NCBI RefSeq assembly: GCF_009389715.1
Contig: NC_052399.1
Location: 15,689,646 to 15,753,645, forward strand
Length of the DNA: 64,000 nucleotides
Direction: 5' to 3'
DNA from: Phoenix dactylifera
Lineage: Eukaryota; Streptophyta; Magnoliopsida; Arecales; Arecaceae
In this document: positions 59,523 through 64,000 of the stretch, piece by piece
Numbering within the stretch: the first letter of the stretch is position 1
Layout of the letters: each line of letters opens with the position of its first letter
Position numbers and translations under genes: made by a program
The notes under the pieces: generated by a model
Seen by the model: only the letters and a program-made list of their open reading frames with translations
Told to the model about the DNA's origin: nothing
Databases searched by the model: none

Positions 59523-62500
59523 ACCCCTCGCTTGAGTCACAGCTCGCTATTCCCTCAATTTTGACAACAAACTTATGTCCCATGAATTTCAATAAATCAG
59601 CTGTTGATTTAATTTTTAAAATTTAGCAGATGGAATTCAACCTAAAAGGACATTAGGATAGCTTGTCGCGGTTGCATTTTTTCCCCAATTTTATGAGTAA
59701 AAATAGAAATTATCCTTGCCATGGCACAAGTTAAGCAAGTCTTTAATAAAACAATCACACAACCGAAAAAACCTGCCTCCAAAAGAAAGGATGAAATCTT
59801 AGGAGATGAGGAGAAAGCTGATTACCATCTACTGCAGCATGTGCAACCTTAATAATACATATACTGCACTCAAACTAATAGTAATGCACGTAATAATTAT
59901 TATAATAATAGTAGCAACTATATTATTAGCAAATTTACTAGCTGTGATAGCAATAACATCAAGTGTCAAGATATCAAAGATGCACACCATCGGTCAACAG
60001 TAATAGCAAAATTGACAATAATTAAAATGTAAACATTGGTCAACAGTAATAGCAAGATTAGCTGTTGTGATAATCTGATGTTGATGGCGATTATATGCCC
60101 AAATGAACAAGTTAAAACAAGAGTCGAGGAATCTAAAATGGGGAGAGTATTCTTTATTCATGTAATTCTTAATTTATACAGGTTAATTTTCCCCTTTCCC
60201 TGGCAATAGGGCATAATCATCAGAACCAAACATGCGATTACCCTAGCGGACCAACCAAACGATGGTCCCTTCGGTACCAGTATCATCATACGGAGCTGTC
60301 GCGGGCCCATACAAGAAAACCAGACCCACCGTATAGCTGGGCGTTGGCCTAATAGTTCGCCCCGCCAACTTTTTATTTCACCTAATAATTTTTCTCGCCA
60401 CATTTAGAATTCATGATTAGCTGCAGCAGACTAAATTGCCTTCTATACTGCGCATCATTTAAAAGAGTTTTTTGAGAAGGATTATAACACGATTTCTTCT
60501 TCTTCATATCATATACTTCTTTTTTTAAAAAAAATTATTGGATGTACTCATACATTAAAACAAAAACAAAAAAAAAACATAAAAGGAACAAACAAGCAAG
60601 CAGGACCATCTGATGGCAGAGGCCCCTGGAACTGGGGGATACAACAAACGGAGGGTTGGGATACTCTCTCTACCTCACTGTTAAAATGCCAATTGAAGTG
60701 TTTTTAGAAAGAGAGAGGGGCCCGAAGTCAATGCTCGTGAGCTGCCGACTTCATAAAGCTGACCCGGGTTGGTAATGTCTGATGGGTGTACTCTTCTGTG
60801 CTATTCCTTACGCTATCTATCTACATCTCGGTCTCTCTCGGCCTTTGGGCAGTTGTTGCAGTGTATCTTATCTTCGAGCAATGAAAAGGTTGCACGTCAG
60901 CTGTGAATTTATCATGGCGGACATTGAAGTCCAGCTAGTAATACTGCTACCAGCTAAGTATTTCTGGGACTCTGCTGCGAATCAGTGGAGGCCGGGAGCC
61001 AAGCGACTGGTCCTTTCTCTATTCTGCCAACCCACCAACTATGCTCCCACTTCAAAAACTAGCCCCGCTTTTTTCTTATGTCTTCTCGGGGAAAGTGGGA
61101 AGAGCATTTGGAAACGAGGAAAGGGCGGATAAGACTCGTGGGAGCCTCGATCCGCTACAAGGAAGGCCGTCTCGTTATTACTTGTAAGAGGAGGGACTTC
61201 GGTGTAAAAGTGAAATGAGAGACCGGCCAATTTTGAGTTGAGGTTCGCACACGCAACGACGAATTTTAAAATAGCAGCTGTAAACACACACGACGACGAC
61301 GAATTTTAAATAGCGGGTGCCATCCGACCATTATCTTTTCTTTTTTTTTTTTTTTTTGGGTAAGACGCGCAATTTAAATAACCATTATCAATTTTAGCTC
61401 GCATTAACAGTTATGGAATTTTTAATAACAAATATTGCAGCCTTATAGAATAGAAATTGAAAGCATATTGTTTTGACACTTCACCGGTTTATTTGAGTAA
61501 AATATTTTATTTTATTGAAGATAAAAGATAGCTTTCAATTGCAATCACATAACCCTTCGTTAGATCTAACTATGTGATGTGGATTTTTTTAAAAAAAGAA
61601 GATGAAATTTGACATAGCAAAAAGGAGGCAGAGATAGAGATGTAGACAAGGTAGGAGGCGAGGAGATTGTCGTTCTCGCCTTGGATAGGATGGTCGGAGG
61701 TTAGGGTTGGAGGAAGATTTGAGGATGATTTTTGATCGTGAAGATGATGACGATGATGGGTCCAGATGATATAACTATCTCCACATCAGCTAACAAATTA
61801 GCATTTTCGGTGAGCACTGATCCGAATTAAGAGAATACCAGGCCATATTGTCCCAATGTACAAAAATGTAAGATTGACACTAGGGTAATTCGAAATGTAG
61901 AGACATATTTATAATTTTATTAAAATATAAAGAGGTATTTTGTCAGCGTAACGCATAATAACAAAGATGGATTGGAAGGATCAAACAGAATTGAAAGTAC
62001 AGCTCGAGGTATCTAATCGAAATATTTTAAAATCAAGGAGGCACTCGCAACCCGGGCAAAGTTACGGGGTGACTGTCATTTTCTATTTTAAATTAAAATG
62101 AACGATTTGCCCAGTACACTTGTGAGATGTGTCAGAAATTTTTAATGGAGAGCTTAAATTCGCCATTGCAGGTCAAATTTACTCTTAGCTGGCGAGAAGA
62201 TGTTTTGACCAGCCGAAAGCAAGCACATTGCCCAAACAGTAATACTCAATGCACCTTATATAAGATCTGACAACATTGGAACTCACTCGTCACCAACTTT
62301 TATGTGGGGTCCACACTGGGTGGGACCTCGGGTTAACAAAAATGAGAAAAATCGTTTTGGAATTTTGCGTGGACTGGGGCCCACTAAATGGATTTCGGTG
62401 CCCTGCCAGGATTCGCTAGAAATCTGTCCGCTGCCGAGGGGGCCGACATGTCGCACGGCCTCGTTTCATCTCCAGATGAACGGAAGCGTCGGTGGGGGAG

Positions 62501-62551
62501 ACCGCGTGGGGATCGAATATTCTTGGTTAATCTGCTGTTCCTAAATCTCTT
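59523..62551. other. intergenic, no gene seen
   Basis: AT-rich DNA with a TAATAATTATTATAATAA-like patch near 59893. GGTCAACAGTAATAGCAA is repeated with a step of about 45 bp (near 59992 and 60037). The 116-codon frame at 60782 has no motif. T runs occur near 61340. Confidence 0.4.
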
Positions 62552-63033
62552 CGGGCTCGTTTGGTTCGTGGAAAAAGAAGAAGGAAAGTGTGGTCAACGG
62601 AAAAATAATGAGATGCCTCTTATTTGATTGGAGTTTTCAAAAGAGAGAGAAGAAAAAGTAGTATTCCCATGGAAATGTGATTCCCACATTTCATGGGAAA
62701 GTCTTTCCCATGAGAAACATAGGAAAGTTACTTTCCCATGAGGCGGGAATCACTCCATTTTTACTTTTTCCCAAAAAATCCCTTCAGCATTAAAGAAGTA
62801 TTAAAGAGGCATTAAAAACTTAATTTTTATTAAGGGCATAATAGGAATTATATATAACTTTCTTAGGAAAGTAGATGGCCAACCAAACATAAGCACCTTG
62901 GAAATTTGTCACTTTTCCATGGTCAACCAAACATGCCAAAAGTACTTTTCTAGGCATTCTCTTCCTAGGAATTTGTTTCCCAGGAATCATATTCCTAGGA
63001 AGAAAAATGCTTCCCGTGAACCAAACGAGCCCG
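62552..63033. mobile_element. MITE with perfect 16-bp terminal inverted repeats
   Basis: CGGGCTCGTTTGGTTC starts the element and its exact reverse complement ends it (63018-63033). Inside is a hairpin near 62667: TTCCCATGGAAATGTG pairs with CACATTTCATGGGAA with one missing base. Repeated CTAGGAA and TTCCCATG words are also present. The size (482 bp) and lack of ORFs fit a non-autonomous DNA element. I could not find a convincing target duplication, so the superfamily is open. Confidence 0.6.
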
Positions 63034-63115
63034 ATAAACACCTCCTCAATATCTTTATCTTCAAAAACATGTTAGCCTAGGCCACGATAAACACATCCTC
63101 AATATCTTTATCTTC
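63032..63115. repeat. 51-bp-step direct repeat next to the MITE
   Basis: CGATAAACACCTCCTCAATA with the following TCTTTATCTTC recurs at 63083 as CGATAAACACATCCTCAATA, one mismatch. It begins at the last bases of the MITE, so it may be a duplication at the insertion edge. Confidence 0.8.
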
Positions 63116-63249
63116 GCTAAATCACAATATGTTTTATGGTAACTTTTTTGGGGTACATGGCAATATGTTTTATTTTTCTTTTTCTGAGAGAGAATGAGAG
63201 ACATCCATCAGAATTATAATTGTTCAAGTTCAAATATCTGAATTGCACC

Positions 63250-63316
63250 ATCTAAAGTTTGAATTCAGAATCTTATGTTGCTAAGTAGATACGTAATTAT
63301 TAGAAGTTGGGATTGT
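63250..63316 (-). mobile_element. second, decayed copy of the intron-10 SINE family
   Basis: On the minus strand, TTCTAATAATTAC, CTTAGCAACATAAG and ATTCTGAATTCAAACTTTAG line up in order with TCCTAGTGGTCAC, CTTAGCAAGAAAAG and TTTCTGGGTTCAATTCTTGG of the copy at 39685-39770. Most changes are transitions in CpG-like contexts. The B box is degraded, so this copy should be inactive. Confidence 0.5.
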
Positions 63317-63337
63317 CCCCCCCCCCCCCCCCCCCCC
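63317..63337. repeat. C21 homopolymer
   Basis: Twenty-one C bases in a row are followed by GGG and an A9 run, at the 5' edge of the minus-strand SINE. On the other strand this is a G-run able to form G-quadruplexes. The length may be uncertain because such tracts are hard to sequence. Confidence 0.9.
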
Positions 63338-63844
63338 GGGAAAAAAAAAGGAATAAGCTCCGATTCACAGTATTAATATTTTGATGGTGAAGTAGAAGAA
63401 AGAGGTGAAATAAGAAGTTACCATCCATAATCCATATCAGTCGCATGGAGAAATTTTCTTGTGGCAATAACTTATGGCCTCTATGAATCTACTTAGAAGT
63501 ATGTTCTCTTCGAGTTGGATGCACAGAATATAATCAAATTCATCACTTTCTTTTGTGGGTTTTTAAAACTTTGTGAGAGCTATGTACATTTCTTAAAGGT
63601 ATGCCGAAGTATCAGCTCGTACCAGTATTTTGCCCCTGTTAATGCATAGGTATTAAAAAAAAAGGTGGGAGAGTGAGAGAAAGATGAATTGTCCAGAGAC
63701 TTTTGATGGAAGAAAAGGTATTATATTTAAGAGAGCGCAGGAGAGATATCGTCTAATATTTTTTTTTGAGATCAAAATGAACATATTTTTTAGGATGCAT
63801 GTTTTTTTTCTTAGAGAAAAAATATACTGTATTTATGAGATCAT

Positions 63845-63910
63845 GCATATTTTTTTATTTTTGAGAAAAGTGCCTGCATATTTTTTTATTTTTGAGAAAA
63901 GTGCCTGCAT
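63845..63910. repeat. 31-bp tandem duplication
   Basis: GCATATTTTTTTATTTTTGA and the following GAAAAGTGCCT occur twice with a 31-bp step, and a third partial copy begins at about 63907. Confidence 0.85.
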
Positions 63911-64000
63911 ATTTTTCCTTGGGCAGGGAACAATTTTTGTTCATGTGTTATCATTTATCCACCAAAACTTCCATGTCCCGCGGGCAAATGGAGTAATTCA

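Noticed and set aside
61560-62090. possible DNA element containing GATGTGGA near 61577 and TCCACATC near 61781
   Set aside because: The inverted words are short and the ends and target duplication could not be placed, so it is not listed as an element.
1-64000. CRISPR arrays, bacterial operons or phage genes
   Set aside because: The window is plant nuclear DNA with spliced genes and plant transposons. No spaced short-repeat array of that kind is present.

Overview
This is plant nuclear DNA. Protein-coding genes are broken by GT-AG introns of up to about 5 kb, intergenic DNA is AT-rich, and LTR retrotransposons, SINEs and MITEs are frequent. GC-rich first exons point to a monocot. A palm is my guess, but nothing in the window proves the species.

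Layout. (1) 1-4701: the 3' part of a Ty1/copia element of the Sirevirus type. It holds the end of pol, an envelope-like ORF, a run of seven polypurine tracts and a 1.58-kb 3' LTR. (2) 4702-7340: a decayed gene fragment with a 258-bp tandem duplication, then a 917-bp Mutator-like foldback MITE with a 10-bp target duplication. (3) 7341-13366 (+): a four-exon gene for a predicted plastid membrane protein of the DUF3082 type, with a 4.97-kb intron and a 26-nt microexon. (4) 16112-18391 (-): a long single-exon gene for an unrecognised Glu/Lys/Ser-rich plant protein. (5) 18392-24490: intergenic DNA with microsatellites and a decayed SINE. (6) 24491-43562 (+): a 14-exon guanylate-binding-protein-like GTPase, the apparent GBPL3 orthologue. 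It can be rebuilt to 1092 codons, and its introns carry several repeat families. (7) 44401-51505 (+): a very young, complete-ended Ty3/gypsy element. It has nearly identical LTRs, a 5-bp target duplication, primer-binding and polypurine sites, and gag-protease-RT-RNase H, but no integrase. (8) 52126-52801: a Tourist-like MITE. (9) 54155-57997 (-): a two-exon HAESA/HSL1-type LRR receptor kinase of 1000 residues. (10) 58000-64000: intergenic DNA with a LINE RNase H remnant, a MITE with TIRs, a second copy of a SINE family and a C21 tract.

The four host genes do not form a pathway. They are ordinary single plant genes: a plastid membrane protein, an unknown protein, a nuclear defence GTPase and a peptide-hormone receptor kinase. 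The most unusual objects are the recently inserted integrase-less Ty3 element, whose pol frame runs 368 codons into its own GC-rich LTR, and the Sirevirus arrangement. In the latter, the GACGTC palindromes that pack the LTR U3 also sit just upstream of the envelope-like ORF, with a TATA-like box and two telo-boxes between them and the start codon.
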